Shown here: positions 58,135 to 64,000 of the stretch, piece by piece
Position numbering within the stretch: position 1 is the stretch's first letter
Layout: the number at the start of each line of letters is the position of its first letter
Assembly: GCA_041395905.1 (NCBI GenBank)
Contig: JAWKZP010000005.1
Coordinates: 124,001 to 188,000, forward strand
From: UBA7803 sp041395905
Lineage (GTDB): Bacteria > Pseudomonadota > Gammaproteobacteria > Pseudomonadales > Azotimanducaceae
DNA length: 64,000 nt
Direction of reading: 5' to 3'
Translations under genes and position numbers: made by a program
The notes under the pieces: model-generated
The model's input: the letters and a program-made list of their open reading frames with translations, nothing else
Databases searched by the model: none
Told to the model about the DNA's origin: nothing

Positions 58135-58548
58135 TCAGCGCCTGGCGAACCAGGCCCCTTCGGTTAGCGCGCGCAGCACGTCGCGGCGGCTGATGAGGCC
58201 GACCAGGTGCCCGTCTTCCACGACGGGGCAACGGTGCATGGTGGATTCGGCGAAGAACTCGGCCACATCCAGCAGACCGTCGTCGGGCAGCATGGAACGC
58301 ACCGGGCTCGACATGTACCGTTCCACAGTACCGGCCTCCTCATCGTGATAGCCAGCCTGCAGGGCCGTACGGATGCAGTCGCGCTCGGTGAGCATCCCTA
58401 CCAGCTCGCCGGCGGGGTCGAGCACCGGCAGGCCGGAAACGTCGTGCTCGATGAACAGCCGTACCGCCCGCATGATGTCGGTGTCGCTGCGCACCGTTAG
58501 CACGTCGCGTTTCATGAAGTCGCGTACGCGCAATCCCTCAGGTCTCAT
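58135..58548 (-). CDS. CBS-domain pair protein
   Basis: A 137-residue protein with two CBS motifs: residues ~5-65 ('RVRDFMKRDVLTVRSDTDIMRAVRLF', 'GLPVLDPAGELVGMLTERD') and ~75-137 ('VERYMSSPVRSMLPDDGLLDVAEFF', 'CPVVEDGHLVGLISRRDVLRAL'). CBS pairs bind adenine nucleotides such as AMP, ATP or NADH and act as energy sensors. GAGGAG lies before ATG 58548. It begins 10 bases after nqrF, so it may sense nucleotide state for the Nqr complex (inference). Confidence 0.88.
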   Translation of the reverse strand: MRPEGLRVRDFMKRDVLTVRSDTDIMRAVRLFIEHDVSGLPVLDPAGELVGMLTERDCIRTALQAGYHDEEAGTVERYMSSPVRSMLPDDGLLDVAEFFAESTMHRCPVVEDGHLVGLISRRDVLRALTEGAWFARR

Positions 58549-58558
58549 CGCATGCTCC

Positions 58559-59788
58559 TCAGGGTCCGAAATCGTCGAACAGAATGCTGTCGCGTTCAAC
58601 GCCCAGGTCCTCCAGCGCCGCCAGCACGGCGCTCGCCATCAACGGCGGCCCGCAGAGATAGTACTCGGCTTCCTCGGGAGCGGGATGGTCATTGAGGTAC
58701 TGCTCGAGCACCACCCGGTGGATGAACCCGGTCGGTCCCGTCCAGTGGTCGTCGGGATCGGGCGCGGACAGCGCCACCTGATAGCTGAAGTTCGGATACC
58801 GCGCTGCGAGCGCGGCGAATTCGTCCCGATAGCACAGCTCGCGCAGGTTGCGCGCGCCGTACCAGAAGCTCACGGGCACGCTGCTGGCACGGTTTTCCAG
58901 CAGATCGTGGATCAGGGAGCGCATGGGCGCGATGCCGGCACCGCCGCCGATGAAGACCTTCTCGCGGGTGCCCGGGCGCAGGTGAAACTCCCCGAACGGG
59001 CCGCGCAGGGTTATCGGCATGCCCTCGGAAACGGTGAACAGCCACGATGAGACCCGGCCAGGCGGCGTGTCCTGCGGCGCGCTGGCAGGCGGTGTCGCCA
59101 GACGTATCACCAGGCGCACCAGGTCCCGCTCGCCGGGGTGGCTGGCCAGCGAATAGGCGCGCACGGTGACGTCCTCGAGGGTAACCGCCAGATGCCTCAG
59201 CGGCTGCCAGTCCGGCGCGAAGCGCGGCTCGACGCGTACGTCGGCAAGTGCCACCCGTCCCGGCGGTGCCTCTAGCAGAACGTAGTCACCGGCCTGGTAG
59301 GGCATGCACTCGCCGTCGGGGAATTCCAGCGTGAGTTCGCGCAGGAACGGCGTGAGCGCCCGCGTCTGGCGCACCCGACAGTGCCAGCGCCGCACGCTCA
59401 GGAGCTCTGCCGGCACCTGCACTGCCAGATCGTCCCGCACGGTGACCATGCAGGCCAGGCGTACGCCATGGCGCGCGGCGGCGCGGCTGATGTGGGCGCG
59501 CTCGGTGGGCAGCGCAGGCCCGGCGCCTCGGGTCAGCGTAACGCGGCACTGGCCGCAGCTGCCGCGGCCGCCGCAGGCGGCGGGCAGCAGCACACCGCCG
59601 TCCGCCAGGGTCCACAGCAGCCTGTCCCCGGCACGGGCATTGAGTGTGCGCTGGTCGTTGACCGTCACGCTGAACCGACCGTGCGGGGTGAGACGGCGCC
59701 TGACCAGCAGCACCAGCGCGGCCAGCAGCACCACCAGCAGCGTGAACAGGACCATGGCGCTCAGGATCTGGAGCACGGGCGTGGTCAC
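58559..59788 (-). CDS. nqrF: Na+-translocating NADH:quinone reductase subunit F
   Basis: A 409-residue NADH-oxidising entry subunit. An N-terminal membrane helix (LQILSAMVLFTLLVVLLAALVLL) is followed by a [2Fe-2S] ferredoxin domain with C-x5-C-x2-C (ACGGRGSCGQCRVTL) plus a later Cys (LACMVTV). The FAD domain has RAYSLASHPGE and the NADH domain 'VFIGGGAGIAPMRSLI', 'FWYGARNLREL' and 'YYLCGPPLM'. Length matches known NqrF. GTG 59788 overlaps the nqrE stop (GTGA). All expected cofactor sites of this subunit are present. Confidence 0.93.
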   Translation of the reverse strand: MTTPVLQILSAMVLFTLLVVLLAALVLLVRRRLTPHGRFSVTVNDQRTLNARAGDRLLWTLADGGVLLPAACGGRGSCGQCRVTLTRGAGPALPTERAHISRAAARHGVRLACMVTVRDDLAVQVPAELLSVRRWHCRVRQTRALTPFLRELTLEFPDGECMPYQAGDYVLLEAPPGRVALADVRVEPRFAPDWQPLRHLAVTLEDVTVRAYSLASHPGERDLVRLVIRLATPPASAPQDTPPGRVSSWLFTVSEGMPITLRGPFGEFHLRPGTREKVFIGGGAGIAPMRSLIHDLLENRASSVPVSFWYGARNLRELCYRDEFAALAARYPNFSYQVALSAPDPDDHWTGPTGFIHRVVLEQYLNDHPAPEEAEYYLCGPPLMASAVLAALEDLGVERDSILFDDFGP

Positions 59789-60393
59789 AGCTCTATACCG
59801 GTGAAACCCGCCAGCGCAAACGCCAGCAGACCGGTGATGATGAACGCCAGACCGAGCCCCTGCAGTCCGCGGGGTACCTCGCTGTAGCGCAGGCGCTCGC
59901 GAACGGCGGCAAACAGGACCACCGCCAGTGCCCAGCCGATGCCCGCCCCGAGGCCGTATGCCACGCTCTCTGCGAAACCGTAGTCGCGCTGCACCATGAG
60001 CAGCGACGCGCCGAGAATGGCGCAGTTCACTGTCAGCAGCGGCAGGAAGATGCCGAGACGCTGATTGAGTGCCGGGCTGAAACGTTCGATGACGATTTCG
60101 AGAATCTGCACCAGCGCGGCGATTACGCCGATGAATGTCACGAACCGCATGAACGAGAGGTCCACGCTGCCGAGGCCGAGCCAGCGCAACGCGCCCGGAG
60201 CGAGCAGGTACTGGTAGAGCAGATTGTTGATGGGCACGGTGATGATCTGAACCACCATGACGGCAATGCCGAGTCCGATGGCGGTGTCGACCCTGCGGGA
60301 AACGGCAATGTAGGTGCACATGCCGAGCAGAAAAACCAGCGCCAGGTTCTCCACCAGCATCACCCGCAGCGTCAGGTTGACCAGCTCGATCAT
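59785..60393 (-). CDS. nqrE: Na+-translocating NADH:quinone reductase subunit E
   Basis: A 202-residue membrane protein with six helices. Conserved Cys lie in FLLGMCTYIAVSRRVDTAIG and PLLTVNCAILGASLL, the half-sites that with NqrD hold an intramembrane iron-sulfur centre. 'NLLYQYLLAPGAL' and 'AVRERLRYSEVPRGLQG' are typical. ATG 60393 overlaps the nqrD stop by 4 bases. Confidence 0.94.
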   Translation of the reverse strand: MIELVNLTLRVMLVENLALVFLLGMCTYIAVSRRVDTAIGLGIAVMVVQIITVPINNLLYQYLLAPGALRWLGLGSVDLSFMRFVTFIGVIAALVQILEIVIERFSPALNQRLGIFLPLLTVNCAILGASLLMVQRDYGFAESVAYGLGAGIGWALAVVLFAAVRERLRYSEVPRGLQGLGLAFIITGLLAFALAGFTGIEL

Positions 60394-61049
60394 CGGTCGT
60401 GATCCTGATAGCGCAGGTGCCCTGGCGTGCCGGACGCGCCGCTGTCCGGAGGCGGTCGCCAGGTGCGAACGCCCCACACCACCATGCCGAGCAGGAAGAA
60501 CGCGCTCGGCGCGTACAGCATCATCTGATTGGGCGGATACCAGCCGCCGTCGCCCGCCAGCGGCAGAATCTGGGTGCCGAGCAGGGCGCCGGCGCCGCTG
60601 AGTTCCCTGAACGCGGCCACCAGCAGCAGCACCGCTGCGTAGCCGGCGCCGTTGCCCAGCGCGTCGGCGACGCTGTCCATTGGGCCGTGATGCATCGCGA
60701 AGGCTTCGGCTCGACCGAGCACGATGCAGTTGGTGATGATCAGGCCGACGAACACCGACAGCACCTGTGAGATGTCCGGCGCGTAGGCCTTGAGCAGTTC
60801 GTCCACTACGATCACGGCGGAGGCGATGAACGTGACCTCGATGATCAGGCGGATGCTGCGCGGGATGACGCCGCGCAGCAGGCTGATCATGAGATTGGAG
60901 AACACCAGCACCGCAATCACGCTGACTGCCATGATCAGCGCCGGGCGCAGGGATCGCGAGACCGCCAGCGCGGAACACAACCCGAGGATCTGCACGGTGA
61001 TCGGGTTGTCCCCGACCAGCGGGCTGGTAAGGAACTGGCGTCGACTCAT
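60390..61049 (-). CDS. nqrD: Na+-translocating NADH:quinone reductase subunit D
   Basis: A 219-residue membrane protein with six helices. 'SPLVGDNPITVQILGLCSALAVS' and 'FVGLIITNCIVLGRAEAFA' carry the two conserved Cys that complement those of NqrE. 'GAGYAAVLLLVAAFREL' and 'LAPSAFFLLG'-like blocks fit the family. ATG 61049 overlaps the nqrC stop by 4 bases. Confidence 0.94.
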   Translation of the reverse strand: MSRRQFLTSPLVGDNPITVQILGLCSALAVSRSLRPALIMAVSVIAVLVFSNLMISLLRGVIPRSIRLIIEVTFIASAVIVVDELLKAYAPDISQVLSVFVGLIITNCIVLGRAEAFAMHHGPMDSVADALGNGAGYAAVLLLVAAFRELSGAGALLGTQILPLAGDGGWYPPNQMMLYAPSAFFLLGMVVWGVRTWRPPPDSGASGTPGHLRYQDHDR

Positions 61050-61858
61050 GATTCTGTTCCGCCTCCGGGTAGCTCGGTTGCCAGCTCGCCGCGGCGCCAG
61101 CGCGCCAGCAGGGGTCCGTAGCCCTGCGGCCCGAGCCAGGCTCGGATGGCCTCGCCCAGCGCATTGCTGGTGATGGACGCGCCGGAGATGATGTCGACGT
61201 CGTAGTCGGGCGCGCTCGGGCTGCGCGTCACGTCCAGACGCACCTGGCCCTGCGCATCGTAGACGCGCTTGCCGTGCCAGCTGGCGAGCCAGCCCGGATC
61301 CTCGATGCGGTCCCCTATACCCGGAGTCTCCCCGTGCCGATAGATGACCAGGCTGGCGACATGATTCAGGTCGGCCTGCAAGGCCAGATAGCCGTACAGG
61401 GTCGACCACATGCCGGGGCCGTGAAAGGGCAGCACCGCACGCTGCAGGCGTCCGTCCTGCAGCACCAGGTAGATGGGCACGTAGCGCGCGTAGGGCGGTG
61501 GTCCGGGCAGGCCGGCGCGTGCTTGGCGCAGCAGCGCCGAATCGGCTTCGTCACCGAGCGCCCAGTGATCGTAGCTGCGCACGTCGCCCACCGCAGCCGC
61601 GGGTGCCGGGGCCGCCGCGTCGAGGTCCACCAGATGGACATCGAGATCCAGATAGGCCGAGATCACCTCGCGCTCGCTCATGTCCGCAGCATCTGCGCCA
61701 GCCGCGGCAACGATGGCGCGATTGCGCTCCAGCAATGCCCAGGCATCCTGCACCGGGCGCAACAGCTGCACGGCGGTAGCCACCAGAGCCGAGCAGCCGA
61801 GCGCCACCAGGGTCGCCACCAGGAGCGTCCGCAGCGGGCTGTCGCCGTCCCGGCTCAC
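61046..61858 (-). CDS. nqrC: Na+-translocating NADH:quinone reductase subunit C (FMN-binding), with Ser at the flavin site
   Basis: A 270-residue protein: one N-terminal membrane helix (LRTLLVATLVALGCSALVATA), a periplasmic domain with 'YLVLQDGRLQRAVLPFHGPGMWSTLYGYLAL' and 'GETPGIGDRIEDPGW', then the FMN-binding motif VDIISGASITSNAL. In characterised NqrC the flavinylation motif is SGAT and FMN is phosphoester-linked to the final Thr by ApbE; here that position is Ser (codon TCC). GTG 61858 overlaps the nqrB stop. Confidence 0.9.
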   Translation of the reverse strand: MSRDGDSPLRTLLVATLVALGCSALVATAVQLLRPVQDAWALLERNRAIVAAAGADAADMSEREVISAYLDLDVHLVDLDAAAPAPAAAVGDVRSYDHWALGDEADSALLRQARAGLPGPPPYARYVPIYLVLQDGRLQRAVLPFHGPGMWSTLYGYLALQADLNHVASLVIYRHGETPGIGDRIEDPGWLASWHGKRVYDAQGQVRLDVTRSPSAPDYDVDIISGASITSNALGEAIRAWLGPQGYGPLLARWRRGELATELPGGGTES

Positions 61859-62736
61859 GTCGCCCCGTCCCTGGTTGCTAGCGCCGCGACAGCGCGTATG
61901 GCGCGGCGTACCGCGACGTGGTCGAGCAGCGGTACGGTCAGGCCCGCAAGCAGCGTCGCATACAGCACCCCGTCCGGATGGGTCGGATCGAGCACCCGCA
62001 GCAGCACGGTCAGCGTGCCGAGGAGCAGGCCGTGGAGCCAGCGGGCAACGCGGGTCAGGGCGGCGCTGCCGGGATCCGTGGCGATGAACGCGCTGCAGAA
62101 CATGAGCTGACCCATGAGCAGGTGGGTCATGCCATCCGGTGGCCGCCAGCCGTCGGGGTGATCGGCCAAGCCGGTATTGAGGTTCTGCAGCGTGGCGGTG
62201 ACCATGACTCCGATCACGATGCCGAGCGGCACTCGAATGGACGCCGCACCCACCCAGACCAAGCACGCGCCGCCGACGGCGCAGGCGAGCCACGACGCGC
62301 TGCCGAGTCCGGCCGAGGCGGCCACCTCGGGGTAGCCGAACTGCAGGAACAGCGCGCCGAGTAGGGCGGGATTCACCGGTGACCTGCCGGCCCCGCCGAA
62401 GACGTGGTGACCGATGACCATGCCGAACGACATCGCCACAGCCACGAGCGGCAGCGGCACGTCCACCGGCACGAGCAGCGCCAGCAGCCAGCCCTGCACC
62501 AGCCAGGCGATGTCCATGGGTCGCTGGCGCAGGCGGCTGAACCACAGCTCCCAGGCGGCACCGGTCAGCCAGACCGCCATGAGGCGCAGGCCGAACGGCC
62601 CCAGGGCTTCGGGCTGCAGCCACAGCCCTGCGCCGGCGGCCGGCAGCGAGGCGATGAGAAACCACAGCTGCAGGCGTTCGGAATTGCGCGCAGCGCGCAC
62701 GTGGGGCGCAGTCCGGGTGACGGAGGCCAGGCTCAT
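61855..62736 (-). CDS. nqrB: NqrB-like membrane subunit, short form without the covalent-FMN segment
   Basis: A 293-residue membrane protein; characterised NqrB is about 412-415 residues. Family landmarks present: 'LQLWFLIASLPAAGAGL', the glycine-rich quinone-side motif FGMVIGHHVFGGAGRSPVNPALLGALFLQFGYP, 'FSAFIATDPGSAALTRVARWLHG'-type block and 'LLRVLDPTHPDGVLYATLLAGL'. After the FGYP block about 55 residues are missing, including the [DG].SGAT motif whose Thr carries covalent FMN; 'EVAASAGLGSASWLACAVGG' goes straight into the next helix. The N-terminal cytoplasmic part is also short. The frame is intact with 4-base overlaps on both sides, so no simple truncation is evident. Confidence 0.88.
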   Translation of the reverse strand: MSLASVTRTAPHVRAARNSERLQLWFLIASLPAAGAGLWLQPEALGPFGLRLMAVWLTGAAWELWFSRLRQRPMDIAWLVQGWLLALLVPVDVPLPLVAVAMSFGMVIGHHVFGGAGRSPVNPALLGALFLQFGYPEVAASAGLGSASWLACAVGGACLVWVGAASIRVPLGIVIGVMVTATLQNLNTGLADHPDGWRPPDGMTHLLMGQLMFCSAFIATDPGSAALTRVARWLHGLLLGTLTVLLRVLDPTHPDGVLYATLLAGLTVPLLDHVAVRRAIRAVAALATRDGAT

Positions 62737-64000
62737 CCGTTGCGCTCCAGCTGCCGCTGCACATCGTCCAGCGCGGTGCCGTAGTTGAACTTGCCCGGGC
62801 ACACATAGCTGCACAGCGCGAGATCTTCGGCATCGAGCGCAAGGCAGCCGAGATCCTGTGCGGTGTCGGCGTCGCCCGTTATGAGCGCGCGCAGCAGTGC
62901 TGCGGGCGGCGATCGCAGCGGCCAGATGGCGTCGAAGGCTTCCACCGGCAGCATGCCGCCCGGGGTGCCGTGCAGCGCTGTGGTGAGCCGGGGCCAGGAC
63001 GCCGGGCGCCGCCGCAGGTCGCTCAGAAGTCCGCGCGCGAGCGCGCGGCCGCGCGTTGCGAACGTCACCCGGGTCTGATCGGGCGCCGGTGGTTGACTCA
63101 GCGCGGTCACCTGCAGGTGATAGCGTCCCAGAAAGCGGCTGCCCGGGTGGCTGGCGCGCCCGTCGAGCAGCGAGCCCGAGATCAGCCGCGAGTCGGGCGC
63201 CAGCTGGTCGCCGAGCAGCACGCGCAGATCGGCGCCATGGCGGGTTCGCAGCGCCCTGGGCGGACGTGGTCCCGGTGCGGCGACGCTGACGATCCGGCCG
63301 AGGTCCAGCCTGCCCGTGCGATACAGCTGCCCTATGGCCAGCACGTCCTGATAACCCAGGTGCCATATGTCGGCATTCAGCGATGCCTCGACGCCCAGAT
63401 GGTGGAGGTGCGTCCCGACCAGGCCCGCGGGATGGGGACCGCTGAAACTCACGTGCTCGAGACACGGTATGGGCGGCGGCGGCAATGCGAACGCCGGCGT
63501 CGTGCACAGATGGATGATCTGCGGCTGCAACGTCGCAAGGCAGCGCAATCCGGCTGCGAAGTCATCGGGGCGCGCGGCGATGATCGGGTCGGGATCGAGG
63601 GCGAACGGCCGGGTGTCCGTGGCGGTGACGAACAGGCGTCGCGGGACCGCGTCGGGGAGCGGCACACGACCAAACGGGCGTGTACGCAGGCTGAGCCACA
63701 GGCCGCTCGCCAGCAGCGCGGCGCGGATCTGCGCCGGATCGGCGCGCTCCAGGCCGCCCTCGGTGATCTGTGGCTGTTCGAGATGCTCCGGCTCGTCCAG
63801 CTCGATGCTGATGGTATCCAGGCTGCGTTTTGCGCCCCGCTGCACAGTGACGATGCGTCCGCTGCCTGGTGCCGGTACGCACAGATCCGGGGCGCGGCGA
63901 TGCCTGAAGAGCGGCTGCCCGGCGCGGACGCGATCCCCCACGTTGACGCACAGCGAGGGTTTCATCTCGACGTAGTCGAGGCCGCTGATGCCGATGAGCG
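62733..64000 (-). CDS. nqrA: Na+-translocating NADH:quinone reductase subunit A, 5' end outside window
   Basis: At least 422 residues; the frame is open to the window end and begins there inside '.LIGISGLDYVEMKPSLCVNVGDRV', matching residues ~30 onward of NqrA (EYVGMRPTMHVRVGD). Other landmarks are 'APGSGRIVTVQRGAKRSLDTISIE', 'FSGPHPAGLVGTHLHHLG', 'IWHLGYQDVLAIGQL' and the C-terminal LCSYVCPGKFNYG Cys pair. NqrA is the cytosolic subunit near the quinone site. The stop overlaps nqrB by 4 bases. About 30 N-terminal residues and the operon promoter lie outside. Confidence 0.92.
   Translation of the reverse strand, partial: LIGISGLDYVEMKPSLCVNVGDRVRAGQPLFRHRRAPDLCVPAPGSGRIVTVQRGAKRSLDTISIELDEPEHLEQPQITEGGLERADPAQIRAALLASGLWLSLRTRPFGRVPLPDAVPRRLFVTATDTRPFALDPDPIIAARPDDFAAGLRCLATLQPQIIHLCTTPAFALPPPPIPCLEHVSFSGPHPAGLVGTHLHHLGVEASLNADIWHLGYQDVLAIGQLYRTGRLDLGRIVSVAAPGPRPPRALRTRHGADLRVLLGDQLAPDSRLISGSLLDGRASHPGSRFLGRYHLQVTALSQPPAPDQTRVTFATRGRALARGLLSDLRRRPASWPRLTTALHGTPGGMLPVEAFDAIWPLRSPPAALLRALITGDADTAQDLGCLALDAEDLALCSYVCPGKFNYGTALDDVQRQLERNG

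Noticed and set aside
1..64000. tRNA, rRNA, CRISPR, insertion sequence or prophage genes
   Set aside because: No repeat-spacer pattern, transposase or integrase motif, or tRNA-like sequence was seen in the intergenic stretches; the only sizeable repeats are coding modules of pilY1.

Overview
The window is a gene-dense, GC-rich chromosomal segment of a gammaproteobacterium. The evidence is the set of neighbourhoods it carries: pilS/pilR/fimT and fimU-pilV-pilW-pilX-pilY1, ilvB-ilvN-ilvC-pssA-msrPQ, holD-rimI, pepA-holC-x-valS, a Pseudomonas-type fabY, and an nqrABCDEF operon. A moderately halophilic or marine lineage outside the Enterobacterales and Pseudomonas is plausible, because it has Na+-pumping NADH dehydrogenase, NhaA, and a single-chain acyl-CoA carboxylase. 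The genus cannot be fixed from sequence alone. I saw no rRNA, tRNA, insertion sequence, prophage or CRISPR array.

Layout. 1-11.6 kb (+): type IV pilus minor pilins ending in a giant pilY1 that carries eleven ~110-residue cadherin-like repeats and is broken by a one-base frameshift, followed by a small exported protein. 11.7-14.2 kb (+): two coupled c-di-GMP proteins (HD-GYP, EAL), both with altered signature motifs. 14.2-19.0 kb (-): fimT, pilR, pilS, bamD. 19.1-21.5 kb: rluD, pgeF (with an odd C-terminal extension) and a convergent DUF4124 gene. 21.8-27.6 kb (+): ilvB-ilvN-ilvC-pssA, then msrP-msrQ, facing aroG (-). 28.7-32.9 kb (+): holD-like, rimI, prfC, a lone receiver domain and a SirB1-like protein. 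33.0-36.6 kb (-): fabY, a thiolase and moaB, divergent from a 1630-residue fused carboxylase (+). 41.8-44.7 kb: a 90-residue orphan, a TauE-like permease divergent from a LysR regulator, and a GST-like protein. 44.7-48.3 kb: hemH (-), divergent from hisH-hisF and a quinone oxidoreductase. 48.3-54.4 kb (-): the pepA-holC-unknown-valS-nuclease operon, each gene overlapping the next. 54.5-56.4 kb (-): an RDD membrane protein and a thiolase-like enzyme. 56.6-57.8 kb (+): nhaA. 57.8-64.0 kb (-): nqrA (cut by the window edge)-B-C-D-E-F, then a CBS protein and a frameshifted small cytochrome c.

How parts fit together. The first 19 kb is mostly a surface-motility and adhesion locus, with its two-component regulator PilSR and local c-di-GMP proteins. 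FabY, the thiolase and the fused carboxylase lie side by side and all act on acyl-CoA or malonyl-CoA chemistry. NhaA and Nqr are adjacent and both act on the sodium cycle.

The strongest leads for something not described are three. The Nqr operon has an NqrB of only 293 residues that lacks the segment with the covalent-FMN threonine, and its NqrC has Ser in place of the usual FMN-linked Thr. The carboxylase has the domain order CT-CT-BC-biotinyl. PilY1 is enlarged by a repeat array. Two genes (pilY1 and the cytochrome c) are each broken by one extra base in a short simple repeat, so sequencing error must be excluded before either is called a pseudogene.
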